A DNA stretch of 64,000 nucleotides from Cryptomeria japonica (taxonomy: Eukaryota > Streptophyta > Pinopsida > Cupressales > Cupressaceae), in assembly GCF_030272615.1 (NCBI RefSeq), contig NC_081406.1:246011218-246075217 (forward strand), in the 5' to 3' direction. A program made the position numbers and the translations under genes. This document shows, one piece after another, positions 21,594 to 33,316 of the stretch; position 1 is the first letter of the stretch, and each line of letters starts with the position of its first letter. The notes under the pieces were generated by a model, which made no database searches, was not told where the DNA came from, and saw only the letters and a list, made by a program, of their open reading frames with translations.

Positions 21594-22083
21594 AATATAT
21601 CTTTTGAAATTTGCATGGAGGGAATGAACCTTCCTAAAGCATCTCTCTACCATCGCATACAATAAAAATTTGGATATTATGAGATTCCTTCCTACTCTTG
21701 TTAGTGAATAGTTTGAAATTGATCTCAAAATATACTGCTTCTAATGTTGAAAAGAAAAATATTTAATCTAATAAATAAAACTAAAATTAGGGATCCTAAT
21801 CCTTAGCATCATCCTAGGAAATGATGCCAAAAATGACTGACTCATTTTAAGTGCAATAGGTTGGTGTAGACAACTCATTGCATACTCTTAATGGAGCAAT
21901 GAATCCTATATTAAGTAACCTTTTGTCCTAGAGAGGTTCATTTATTTATTGACCAGGGACGTATATAATTACATGATGTTGTCATTGTATGTATATCCAA
22001 GGACTCTCTAAGATATCTACCAGTTGCATAAAGGGAACTAACTAAATTCAATAATGAACTAAAATAGAAACAATGTTGGAATC
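21594..22083 (-). other. Gypsy 5' leader, PBS remnant and LTR end
   Basis: This continues the gypsy upstream of gag. Minus-strand TTTTTGGCATCATTTCC near 21810-21830 looks like the Athila/Tat tRNA-Asp-type PBS after C-to-T decay. Beyond it, sequence to 22083 resembles that right of 56720 and in 34590-34812, which I take as the inner LTR end. Confidence 0.5.
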
Positions 22084-24300
22084 TATAGTGTCATAAAATT
22101 GTGACCCTAGCAATTTTCAACTGCATTGGGGTCCTCACGCATGCAAGATCAAATCCTCTAGCCTGATCAAAGACCAGAGACTGCTCAACCCTTGGAATTA
22201 GCTTCTTTCGTGGCATCCACACCACCCTGTCCGCACTCTGCCCTGAAGAAAGGGGTAAGACAGGGGTGTAATACCACTTTCCCCCCTAGGAAACGGGTGT
22301 GGCACCCTTGTCCTCCCAGGACAAGGGTGTGGTGCCCCTATCCCTGCCCCATTTTGGGGTAGGACCTTCCTAGAGCATGCATTGTTGGTTGTGCATTGGG
22401 AGGGAAACTCCCCCAATGTCGGCCTATGACGAAAATCAAATCCAGTAATATGTATTTAAAGGGAATTCGTCCTCTCATTTACAAAAGGTGGAATTTTGAT
22501 AAGGTCGTGTTGCATAAGCGATCAACCATTCAAGAGCATTCAAGCATTCTTTTCCAGCATTGAGCATTCTCAAGTCTCCCTTCAAGGCTAGGTGTTGCAT
22601 TCAAGTTAAGGATTCAACCATTCAAGAGGAGATTGATTCCAACATTCAATTCTACACAAGCACTTCTATCAACATTGCTATCACAACCTCCCTTGAGGTG
22701 ATTTACAATTCAGTCTTTCATTTACAGCTACTTGCAAGTACTTTCTTTCATTACTTGGTTAATTCCAAAACTAGGGTTTCACCTAAAGGAAAACCCCCAA
22801 TCCCAACCCATTTTCCTCTCTTTTTTATTTGTAGGTTGCAGGTGTGCAACTGTACTTTCAAATTTGGGCTCCATTTGCAGAGGCAAAAAAACCCTTTCCT
22901 GAGGGTTGCAACATCTAACATAAAGTAGTCTTAACTCAGGATATCATCAATTTCCACTTTATTCATTCTTCAAAATTATATAACAGATTGTAATAACTTC
23001 TCTAGTTAATCAAAAAATCTAGTAGAATCTAGCTTGTATCATATATTCAAAGAGATCCCAACTCTGAAAAGATTGGACTTTATACATAGTCTCAAGAGAG
23101 TAGGTTAATTACTATAGCATAGTAAATTTATCCTTATACAATTTCACACTCACTTAGGCCTCACTTTAGTGTTATGGCCTTTTGTGCTTTGATTGTGCCT
23201 AATTTTGCTTACACAAGTTTCGAATTGGCAATCCTCATCTTCTTCCTTGTTGTTTGGTCCTTTGTTCAGGCCTAATAGGCTAGAAAATGGTGCCCAAACA
23301 CCCTTATCCTTGGATAATAGTGCCCAAGCGCCCTTGTCCAGGCTAAAAGGGCTCAATTTTGGACCCTTGAATGGTCAAAAAACATGGGCAGAAATTCCCT
23401 CTCTATGTCAACTTGCTTCATAATTTTGAAAACATATTTCAGATGGTGAGGTATAAAGGCAAGCCTTACCCCCTCATTTGAGACATCCATCTTATAACTC
23501 TCATCAAGGAAATTCACTCCATAATTCAAATTCAAGTGAGCTAGAGATCAAGCATTATCAAGGTGATGAAGGAAAAGTCAAGTATTTATATTTCAATCAT
23601 TCAAGATGGCATACATGACCAAGTTCATATGAAGACACCTATGCATTCCTACATGACATCACCAACCTTTTCACGAAGAATTCAAGGTATAATTTGTGAA
23701 CATATAACATTCCAATTCAAGATTTCAATTTTAGATCTAGCCTTTGCCCTTTCAAGGGATGCTTTCCATTTTAATTTCAATTTGATTATAGGGTAAATTC
23801 CAAACCCAGGGTTTGAATTAGGCAAACCCCTATCAACCAAACAAGAATCTTCCCTTTTCTATGTGTAGGTGATAGATTTGGGAAGAGCAGACAAAGGCAC
23901 ACGAAACCAATTTTTGCAAAGGCATAAATTGGAGGATGGAGTCACCCAAGCACCATTATTCAACACTTTTCTAGCAAAAATTCAAGGAAAGACTCAGAAT
24001 AGCATCCTGATCCCAAAATATATCTATTGTCTACATTTGAGCTCCTAGACAAGGACGCCTAAGCATCATTTTCCCACATTTTCAAGTCCAAATTTAAAAC
24101 ATAAGTTCATCTTTGCTTCCTATTTCTATATTTGTATATTATGTATGCATAACTGATCTGAAATTGTATGTGCATGTTAATTATTACCAATTTTACACCT
24201 TTTACCCTAGGTCTTGCATTCAATTTACGTCATTTTCATATTCCATTTCAACTCAATCAAGGAGATCTAAATTCACCTTTCGCTTAGCCCCTTTCTAATC
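22084..24300 (+). mobile_element. Two diverged LTR fragments related to the gag-only element
   Basis: On the plus strand, 22084-22930 starts TATAGTGTCATAAAATTG and follows the LTR of the gag-only element block by block, including GGTTAATTCCAAAACT and the TGTAGGTTGCAGGT region. A second, more diverged copy begins near 23180 (GTGCCTAATTTTGC) and runs to about 24300, including AAATTCCAAACCCAGGG near 23795. The orientation is opposite to the intact element. I see no gag between them. It could be a collapsed element or two solo LTRs. The outer ends are approximate. Confidence 0.55.
22303..22329. repeat. Perfect hairpin, 12-bp arms
   Basis: CACCCTTGTCCT, CCC, AGGACAAGGGTG forms a perfect inverted repeat with a 3-nt loop inside the diverged LTR. 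Confidence 0.9.
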
Positions 24301-24798
24301 AAATTGAACATTGAGACAATTGAGTTCATCCTTCTCCTTAATGTAATCTATATATGTCTAATTTGAACTCTCAATATTGCAAACCCTAGTTCCAAACAAA
24401 AATCCTTAGATCTATAATTTAAATTCAACAACACATCAATGAACAACCATCAAACATGCAAAATCATAAAATAACTCAAATGATACATTGACACATTCAC
24501 ATGGGTTTGATCTTCATTGTTCTCCTATCTCCATTGATCAAATTGTTTTGATATGGTTGTTCTCATATTTTTATGCTTGCACAAGAGCTCAATCATGAAC
24601 AGATGTGGTTGTGATAATCTAGCTCAATGTAGGCTAAACTCAATTCGGCATAATGTAAGTATGCTCCAAGGTTGCGATATTAAAAATGAGAGGATGAAGA
24701 ATCCTCTTATATAGAGAACATCTTAAAAATAAAGGGATAAAATTAAGAAGTGGGATAAAAGATTGTCGGCTAAAATTGAAGGGTAGCTGGAGAAAATA
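24301..24798 (-). repeat. Gypsy LTR, inner part
   Basis: Similar to 50120-50560, with a shared ACAAGAGCTCAAT block and a shared TATA region (CTTATATAGAGAAC near 24707). It is split by the chromovirus at 24799 and its other part is 34145-34452. The join matches the contiguous copy ending at 50897. Confidence 0.65.
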
Positions 24799-25619
24799 TG
24801 GCACAATCACAGTTAAGAGGGTCCTCAAAGAGAACAATCTAGACGGTGCAGCAACTAAAACTCAACACAAACAACATAGTGTGATGGAGGCAATGTAGAA
24901 TCAGTCTTTATTATATCATATAATTTAATTACAAACTTTCGACAACATTCGAGCTCACAGATTTGGCTCATACGCCTGATTACATAGTATCCGGCCTCAA
25001 CCAAGAATGCCAGCCAACTCCCGATCTCTAAGTCTTATGATTATTCCTCTATATTTGATCTATTCTATATTCATTGATTCTAGAAGCACAAATGCAATGA
25101 TTTATATGAAATACAAGCTCCAAGATGATCTGTGTCAGCCCAAGAAGGAACAAACACCAAAGCATAAAAAAATGAAACATGAAGAACACAAGGTTGGCCT
25201 TCACCAAGGAATCATCCAAAAACAACATAGAATGAAGTGCAGACCCAAGAGGAAGGTCAGACACAAATCAAGGAACGTTGGAAACAACAAACTCAAGCTC
25301 TGCAAGCTATGGGAAATATCCGCGAGAATCACCAATGGCAAATAGGTCCAGGTGGCTCCGATACACAGGAAAGAAAACTGCCCCATATTCTGAAAGCGAT
25401 AACTTGTCGGAAAAAGATCCAAACATCCCATGGACCAAGGATAAAATTGATGAACATGTCCACATACCAAATCCATCTTTGCAACATCCGATGATCAAAC
25501 AGATTGAAATGTTGAAAGAAATAATGAAACTGCAAAATAGGAATCAAACTGAAGGAAAATGTTTTTGGTTGATGCAAGATTGCCAAGAACTAGGGATGCT
25601 CCTGCATCAGACATCTAGG
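24799..25619 (-). repeat. 3' LTR of the chromovirus
   Basis: On the minus strand it starts TGATGCAGGAGCATCCC. Similar along its length to 33337-34144 and to the solo LTR 61645-62423. No convincing polypurine tract adjoins it at 25620, which suggests loss of sequence there. Confidence 0.85.
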
Positions 25620-26751
25620 GTTGATTGAAAAGTGATTCCCTCACTTTTTTGGGGTTAAAGGAAAGCCAAGACGGCCCACCTCAGCCTAAGAGATCCATGA
25701 TGAATCTTCAACTAGTCTACCTTGTTGTTTGACTGTGTTTTTTTGCAGTCAAAGTGAGGTCTCTTTTTTGCACTCCAGGAGACGTAGAATGAGCATCCAA
25801 CCTCCGTTTTTCGAAAAAAAATTATTTTCAGAAAGCTTGTGCTGTGTACTTTCTAGAAATATGAGTTTTATTTCCAGATTCTACTCCATGCATATTTTAT
25901 TCAGTTTTTTTCTTTTCAGCACTCTGGTGGATATCGTGGTTGTTTCAGGTCCTAAGATCTCTTTTCTGAGTAGGGTGTCTCTGTTTTGATTCTCATTTCT
26001 ATTTCTAGTCTTCTTATCATTGTAGCATTGTATATATGCAAACGCACTGAGATAAAGTGCCATCATGCATTGTTTACTTGGAATCTTACATATCTTGTGT
26101 CTTGTTGTACATGCACTATTGATCAAGTGCCATGAGGGGGTTGATGTTTGCCTATTGTTTGCCATCTTCCTTTGTCTAATGAGTGTTCCTTCAACGACAT
26201 TCACCTCGTGATGATGTGTCTCAGCACCTTTGATGTTCTTGGTTCTTCGTCATGCAGTTGTTTTTGGCTGTCCTTTTCAGTGTTCTTGTCCCTCTCCCAC
26301 TTTCGCATTATGGGGAGGTTTATCCTATTGGTTCTACTGCTTCCATGGTTCGATTGATCAGCTCTTCGGGCTTTGGTTTCTCATGCCATCTGTATCTTCG
26401 ATTTCAGTTGTTTTTGCCTTGTTTGCCTCCTGATTCGAGTAGTGTCATTTGAGGGCACTCATGCAGATTACAGTTTTCTCTACCTGGTCATGTTCTAGTT
26501 CAATGGATGTTCTTCAGATCAACAGTTATTCTTCGACAAACTTTGCAGGATCTTCATGCTTCAGTGGTATTCTTTTTATCTCTTTTTGGAGTAGAGTTTT
26601 GTTCCCACGTGGTTTTCTCTATTTCTCCAGTTCATAGAGATTTCATTGTATTTGGGTACCTGATCAGGCCTTGTTGTCAAGACCCATCTTTATTGCTTTC
26701 AGTAGTTGTTCTAAATTTTAGCTTCTCCCTAAGTCTAGCTTAAGGGGGGGG
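25620..26751 (+). other. Non-coding, probably 3' end of a plus-strand LTR element
   Basis: T-rich, with no conserved domain in any frame. It ends in a strong polypurine tract next to the LTR at 26752, so I read it as the 3' untranslated part of a truncated plus-strand element inserted in the chromovirus. Confidence 0.4.
26742..26751 (+). promoter_or_regulatory. Polypurine tract
   Basis: AAGGGGGGGG immediately before TGTTAGAGTATTC is a typical PPT/LTR junction. Confidence 0.75.
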
Positions 26752-27140
26752 TGTTAGAGTATTCAAGTATTTACTTGATTAATTAAACATTATTTGTTTA
26801 ATTATTTAAGTTCCCTTTATCTCTTTTACACTTAAGCTAGCTTTAGGTGCATATAATTAATTATTTTAATTAATTATTATGTGCAAACCTAGGTTTTCCC
26901 TTTTAGGGTTTCTTGACCTATTAAAGGTTGAGTTCTTTCTTTTCATTGTATGAAGAAGGATTATTATTGACAATACATTTTTGGAGATTATTGAGCTCTC
27001 ATCTTTTGGAGCATATTTTTCCTATGTATTCTTTCCTTCTGTGATTTGCTTCATTGCTTCTCCTTGTAACAGGTTTTTCAGCTTGCAGAGATTATTTGGG
27101 CTCCTGTGGTGTTGTATTTTCTCAACTCCTATATGACACA
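26752..27140 (+). repeat. Plus-strand LTR of an unidentified element
   Basis: Starts TGTTAGAGTATTCAAG after a PPT and may end at TATGACACA near 27140. The right end is a guess from the TG...CA pattern. No second copy occurs in the window. Confidence 0.5.
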
Positions 27141-28873
27141 CTCACCAATAGGTAGGTAGAACATAAATTCACACACCACCTCTCCTAAAAAGCAATCAAT
27201 CTTGAAAGATTGACAACTCCAATGTCTTTGTAGTCAAGTTGCGACGATGTCGAGTAACTCGACGATTAATGTAGTTGTACCTGTTAAGGGGCCTGCTAAT
27301 TCATAACATTCTGATTTAACTGCATAAGTTAGAAAACTAAACTAAAACTAAGCTAACCAGCTAGAAAGAAAGAACAAAAGAGAAAGGGAATGCAAAGAGA
27401 TGATGAACATTTGACATACATTCGATCCAATAATATCAACTAAATCTGGAGGAAATGGATATACTCATACATTAACATGCCAAATCATCAATTTAACATA
27501 TTAACGAAGCCAGATTCAATGGAAAGAAATACTAAGCCACACTAACATTAACAACAATCACCATATACATGTGCAGATTGCAGCAATGCAAACATGACTC
27601 TCTCCAAACTCAGGAAGTTGAATTAAATAAAATGAATATCAAACATACATCATATGATAGAAAACAACTGAAGTAAATAGGAAATTGAATTGAAGTTCAT
27701 ATATTCGCCTTCGAATGAGGACAGTTATTCGACAGATTTGTCACACTAAATGTCTGATTTTGCTTACATCAAATTGCTTCTAGCTACACTAAGATGAAAA
27801 AATGCAATGGAAAAAGATCTGGAATGACCTTCAACCAATTTCCAAAAAATTTCCAACTCCTAAGCTATTCCTAATTCGAAAAAGTCTAATTTTCGAGAAT
27901 CTAACCCCTTACAATGAGCCTCAACCTCCAATTTATAGATATTTTCCCTTTTACAAACAGTAGATCAATTCCCCAATTTGTGCTTGCAAACACAAAGTTT
28001 CCTCTTGCAACTGAAAATCAGCTTCAATTATCCATGCAATCTTGTCCCTATAACAATATCTTTCCAATTTCAATGTTGATTTCACTGTGCATTCCAATTC
28101 CCACTTGACAAGTTTCCCACTTCATCTCTAGTTCCACTCCAGCCAACCATGTGAGTAAGCTTCTCAAAATAGCAACTTTCCACTTTCCACATTCCAAGTA
28201 AACTCTTGTTTGCCTTGACTCAACTCTTATTCAACATTTATCCTCCAAATTAAATAATTATAATTTATTTATTTTTCAAAATGTACCAATTTATTTCATA
28301 AATTCACAATTTAAAATAAAAAAGTTAATTTCATTATAAATTTTAAAATATAACAGTTTAAATCTCTCAAATTAAATAATATTACATAAAGATTTAAATC
28401 ATCATAAGAAAACTTTATCAAATTTTAAAATAAATTAAAATCCAATCAAATAAAATAAAACTCCCTCTCATGGTGGACCTCACTTTTCACTTTCCCTACA
28501 AAGACCAAAATAAAACATAATTAATTAACTTCAAAAGGAATGAATTTAAATCAATAAACATTTTAAATCTAAAAAGGTTAATTTAAATCCATTTTGAATT
28601 TGCTTTTAAAAGCCCTTTTCAAAAAGTCATCATATACTAATGAAAAATAAATTACATGCAAAAGCTTTTAACTTGGGAAATGTTGGAGGAAATGAAATTT
28701 GACCAAATAAACATTCTATTCCAATTCCACATGATCTTTCATGAACCAATTTAATATTTATTTTTTTGGTTTGTTTTCTTATTTCATCTTTGGTTTGAAT
28801 CGATACTGTGAATTATCCCATTTGTGTGATTTCCTTTGTTACGTCTTAACTCGATTCACGAAACTTGAGCCTT
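27141..28873. other. AT-rich non-coding sequence
   Basis: No supported gene. The segment 28230-28680 is extremely A/T-rich. LTR-like in composition, but without boundaries I can define. Confidence 0.4.
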
Positions 28874-28881
28874 GCTATTTT

Positions 28882-29037
28882 GGGACGCATCTATTCTGGG
28901 TTCAAAACGACAATACAGATTGACTAACACGCGTGTTAGTCGCGCGTTTTACACCGTCAATTTTGCATTTAACGCCTGCGATTGACTAACCTGTCGCTAA
29001 CACGTTGTACGATTTTGGAGCCAGAATAACCACGACC
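28882..29037. mobile_element. hAT-like MITE copy 1
   Basis: A 156-bp element starts GGGACGCATCTATTCTGG and its complementary end reads GGTCGTGGTTATTCTGGC, so it has imperfect terminal inverted repeats. The flanks GCTATTTT and GCCACTTT match at 6 of 8 bases with only C/T differences, fitting a decayed 8-bp TSD. It contains the perfect 20-bp palindrome GACTAACACGCGTGTTAGTC (28922-28941). It cannot encode a transposase. Confidence 0.7.
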
Positions 29038-29146
29038 GCCACTTTGAACTGCTAATTATTTTGGGTTGCATAAGTTTTGTACCCTAATTCGGTTTCTATC
29101 GCTGCACATTTTTGCTCATTATTTCATTCAATTCACTGCTCACTTA

Positions 29147-29310
29147 GGGACGCGCCTATTCTGGCTCCAAAAAGACAGTACGGATTGACTAACACACGTG
29201 TTAGTCACGCGTTTTACACCATCGATTTTATAGTTAACGGTTGCGATTGACTAACCTGTCAATAACATGTTATACGACAGATCTGTTTTGAAACTAGAAT
29301 AATCACGGCC
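29147..29310. mobile_element. hAT-like MITE copy 2 with perfect 8-bp TSD
   Basis: A 164-bp element of the same family and orientation as copy 1. The flanks are CTCACTTA at 29139-29146 and 29311-29318, an exact 8-bp TSD as made by hAT transposases. Ends are GGGACGCGCCTATTCTGG and, complemented, GGCCGTGATTATTCTAG. The inner palindrome has one central mismatch (29187-29206). Confidence 0.85.
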
Positions 29311-29318
29311 CTCACTTA

Positions 29319-31799
29319 GTGTGTTTTGTCATTTTCCTTTGCTATAGGCTTCATGATGCTTTTAATATTGCCCGCGATTAGGCCAATTGGTTCTCTAATT
29401 AGGGTTGTTCTTTTTGTTACGATTTAATACATCAAACACCAACGCTCACAAATTGTCTTTGCCCTCAAATCGTGCCCATTGTCTGTTGTGAGTCGCTCTA
29501 CAAACTTTGAACTTTGCGTCTTATCAATCGCCTTATTTTCTTTGAGATTTTGGGACATTTACCTTTGGATTTTGGGATATGAATCATCTCGGGGTTTTGG
29601 ATGCACCATTGTTCTTTTATTGATGTTCATAATGTAACCTGCGTCTTGATTACTATGCTCATCTCACTTGTCTGGTCACTCTGTTTCACTGTGACTATCG
29701 AGAGAGAGACCTCCGTTGCTTTGGTATTACAAGAGCTCACCGTTTCGACATTGAGATTTACACCCGTTTTGGACTCCGAGGTTTCGAGTTTATGGAGTCC
29801 CAGACTTCATTATTTTCTTCACTCACATTACTCCATATCTCGGGCGTCCGAAACTCCGAGATGATTTGCTTCATTCTATCTCCCTTTCCATGCAAAAATG
29901 CATCTTTAATTTCTCTTGATAGTGCTCCATTGCACACCCCAACCCGTGTGGAACTACTGTGCATTATTGATTCTCTTTGTAGTTTACTAGCTCTGCCTCT
30001 ATTTTAGGCTCTGGGGTTTCGAACTGCGGGGATTTAGAGCTTTGCATGCTTTCGATTCTTTGTGCACCTCGGAGTCTGGGACTCCAGACTTTGGAACTTC
30101 AACTTTTGGAATGCTTCTTCCATTGTTTTTATGAAATCGATTGCCCTCAATCTGTCATATCTTTATCTTAAATTTCACACAGGAAATACCCAATTCAGTA
30201 CTGTGCCATAGCCACTAATCTCTAAAACAAGATCGCCTTTGTTTTGCCAACTACTTTTGTGATCTATCTATGAATTGTGAGCATTTAACTTATCGATTCA
30301 AACACATTTTAGCTTTAAAACCGAAATAGTGTGATCATCCCTTTTGTTCAAGTGAGTTTCAAATCCATTGTGAGTCGATTGCAACATCATTTCTCGGCTA
30401 TGATTATGGCACTGAAATGACCACGAATTGAGAAAGAGATCTAGGCGCATTTCAAAATCTAGGAATGGTGGCTACTGTACCTCCAAACTTACGTCCAAGT
30501 TGTCTTCTCCATTTCAAACTAATGTTTTGGAATTTACATTTCCAAAAACAATTATGATTTTCTTCTACTTCAAATCGGCTCATCCTTCATTCTTGAATCA
30601 CATGGATACCCATTTTCTTCTGCGCGTTCACAACCGCTCTTATGAGTTCTATCACATTCTCTATTATGTAGTCGCTGCTTCTATTTCCCATCGACACCCT
30701 GAGGTTTCGGATTCCCGGGATCGTGGGTTTTGTAATGACTGACTTTTCCATACCTGGGGGGTCCGGAGTTACGAAATGCCCCTCTTATTTTTCGCTTGAC
30801 TTTCAATTTCAGAATTGTGAGATCTTGAATTTTGTATTGCTTCACAGTCTGGGATTTTGGACTCTCGGGGTTCTGAACTTTGAATGATTAATCCTTCCAC
30901 ACTTTGGGAGTCTGGAGTTCTAGATTGCCTTTCCGATTTGCTTTTACATTTGGATTTTGTATTCAGTACGACTGCGTGGTTTCAGGCTTCCAAAGCTGGG
31001 AGCTTTGTTATTTTTTTAATTTTTTGTGTTTTTTTTTTTTTTTTTAGCAAATATTTGATTTTTTTTGGTTATTTTTCAAAGGATTTCAATTTATTTATTT
31101 ATTTTTCAGATTTTTCAAATTTTACGATTTTTTTTTAGATTTTGCGGATATTTTCAATCTATGTTATTAATCCTACCAAAGACAAAGACAACTAGACAAC
31201 AACAATGAGTACGGCTATGACAATGAACACGAAAACGAAAGAACAACGAAGGCGAAACAACAACCAACAAGGGGACGCACAAGCGACAACATACAAACGA
31301 GCAACGAACAAATGACAACGGGACCAAGGCAGGCAAACGACTTTGGGGTTCTGGGATCCCTAGGTTTCGAAAGTCAAAAGGAGAACGACCTTGGAACTTC
31401 GGAGTTCCAGAACTCTAAAGAAGGAACAAACAAAACGAAGAGAGAGAACTCAAGATTCCAGAATCAAGGATCCTGAGCCTCCAAGAAGATAACACATGAC
31501 TTCGGGACTCCGGGGTTCCGATCTTCTGAAATCAGAGAGAAACCAACGAAGGGACACTTCGGGATTCTGGCATTCTAGAGTTCCAAAGTAGAAAACAACG
31601 AAGACTTCGAGGTTTAGACTTTCAAAATCCCGAGATTCTAAAATCAAATAGAGCAAAAGAAACAAAAAGGAACAAAACACACTACGGGATCTAGGGAACC
31701 TGGGTTCTGAAGTGTGAATGAAAAGAAAGCAGGACGAAAACAAAGCGAAGGAAAGGGGGGCCCTTAGCTCGAGAAGCAACAAGTTGGGGTGCGTTATGC
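29319..31799. repeat. Non-coding tract with dispersed GGGGTTCCGA-like boxes
   Basis: No gene is supported. From about 29760 to 31720 a short box recurs at irregular 30-150-bp spacing, for example TCTGGGGTTTCGAACT (30010), GAGTCTGGGACTCCAGACT (30071), TGGGATTTTGGACTC, CTTCGGGACTCCGGGGTTCC (31501), CTTCGGGATTCTGGCATTC (31558) and TACGGGATCTAGGGAACC (31683). Poly(T) runs occur at 31029-31046. I read it as degenerate repeats in the 3' non-coding part of the chromovirus or of something inserted in it. Confidence 0.5.
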
Positions 31800-32525
31800 A
31801 AGGCATAACACTTTCCACTTCACAAGATACTCTTTGTACTACTTATTGCGAGTGTTACACCCAATTCTACTATCCAAAATCTCTTGAATATGGTCTAGTA
31901 CCTTCTAGGATATCTGCTTCTCCAAGTCTACTACATTGTCTTCATTGTATTCTGCCTCATGATACTGATACAAGTCTGCAATTTTGAACACAGGTGAAAT
32001 ACCCAAACTATCTAATAACTCCACTTCATATGCATTTCTGGAACTAAATTTCCTCAAGATCTTGCAAGGTCCAAACTTCTTCATCTCAACTTGTTATAGG
32101 TTCCGACTGGGAATCTCTCTTTTCTCAGATACACCATCACTTCATCGCCAACTTCAAATTCCTTATGTCTCCTCTTCTCATCTCCTTTCTCCTTATACTT
32201 GTTGTTCATGTCCTCCAAATGTTATTTGACCTGATTATGTATTGTCTTCATATGCTCTGCAAATTCTTCTGCTTCTGCACTCCACTTGTCCTCATTACTG
32301 ATGTCTCTCTGATATGCCTCTAGGGTGTACTCTGGTAACAATCTCAAATGGTGTTCTTTTGGTATTGTTCATTGAATTATTGTAGGCAAATTCTGCTTGT
32401 GCAAGAATAAAGTCCCAACTTCCGATTTTCTCGCTAACTAAGCATCTCAACAAACTTCCCAAACTTCTATTCACTACCTCTATCTATCCATCAGTCTGTG
32501 AGTGAAAAGTAGAACTGAACTTCAA
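31800..32525 (-). pseudogene. Chromovirus integrase C-terminus and chromodomain
   Basis: On the minus strand, from 32525 downwards: the end of the integrase core (HSQTDG, EVVNRSLGSLLRCLV, AEFAYNNSMN), then the C-terminal domain (VGDEVMVYLRKERFPVGTYN near 32150, MKKFGPCKILRKF, NAYEVELLD), then chromodomain-like codons (VLDHIQEILDSRI, YKEYLVKWK near 31820). In chromoviruses this domain steers integration to particular chromatin. Stops and frameshifts break it, and the last part of the chromodomain is missing. Catalytic Asp residues of the core are absent because the upstream part is deleted. Confidence 0.8.
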
Positions 32526-33093
32526 CACTCTACAACTTGATCAAACTGAGTTCATCTTGTATCGACATCCGCAATCTATTCAATTATCAAGCAACTTGTT
32601 CAATTTCATCATCAGTGTGTCCAAATCTAATGTTCAACTTGTAGAATGCTTCGGTATACTCCTTCACACTAGATTCCATCTGCTTCAGATTCTGCAACTT
32701 TCAAAACAAATTCACTTGATAGTCGGCGGGCAAAAACTTTGATTTCAACTTATTAACCATCCGCTCCCATGACTTGATCTTTTATTTACTTCTTCTCTGT
32801 CGGTCTACCTGTAAATGTTCCCACCAAAGAGATGCATGACCTTTCAACCTAGTACAGGCATATTTCACCTTTCGGTCTTCCACGATGTTCTCAAATTCAA
32901 AATACTTTTCCATCTCCATGATCCAATCCATCAATTCATCTGAATCCAATTTGCTATCATAATCTGGTGGGGTAAAATTTGGTTTAGTATTCGCTTTACT
33001 CAAAACCCTCAAGAACCTTTCTTCTTCCAAATCGATCGTTAATTGATTTGCTACTACTTCACCCCCCTCAACTTCTTCTAAATCATCACTCAC
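32526..33093 (-). pseudogene. Chromovirus gag fragment
   Basis: This minus-strand frame begins with MSDDLEEVEGGEV at 33093. It includes YDSKLDSDELMDWIMEMEKYFEFENI, KVKYACTRLKGHASLWWEHLQ, and downstream KEYTEAFYKLNIRFGHTDDE and LRMSIQDELSLIKL, the usual gag capsid order. The frame then switches directly to integrase codons at about 32525, so the zinc knuckle, protease and RT are deleted. Two adjacent stops occur near 32585. Confidence 0.85.
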
Positions 33094-33316
33094 ATCTTCA
33101 ACATGTCAACCTCGTCTATGGGTCATTTCAATAAATTCTACTTGGGTTGCAATTCTTCTCAACATTTCCATCACAACAAGGTCTGCATTCTCATGTGCTC
33201 CACCATCTCTAGCATTTCTTTGAGCCATCTTCATGCAAGTCCTCTGTAGTCAGATCCTCAATTTTTCCACTCCACAACAAAAATATTGCAGGACTCTGCA
33301 ATCTCCGAAATAAAAT
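33094..33316 (-). other. Chromovirus 5' leader
   Basis: Leader between PBS and gag, with decayed N-terminal gag codons (an RNARDGGAHENA-like frame near 33190-33220). Confidence 0.45.

Larger units (their letters stand above)
2604..22083 (-). mobile_element. Decayed Ty3/gypsy element, Tat/Athila-like, heavily interrupted
   Basis: Read on the minus strand from right to left, this holds an LTR end with a primer-binding-site remnant (about 21.81-22.08 kb), the gag N-terminus (13424-13746), the rest of gag (below 6513), protease with a DLGA active site, and reverse transcriptase (to 2604). Three insertions split it: 3384-4265, 6514-13418 and 13827-21593. Removing each, with its TSD, brings adjacent gag or pol codons back together, which shows that the separated pieces are one element. 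RNase H, integrase and a 3' LTR were not found at the left. The copies at 43.5-50.9 and 52.2-58.2 kb are related. Clade assignment to Tat/Athila is inference from gag and RT style. Confidence 0.75.

Noticed and set aside
25007-25628. Overlapping frames on both strands, similar to those at 33574-34145 and 62050-62307
   Set aside because: The three places are copies of one chromovirus LTR, and frames are not conserved between copies as protein.
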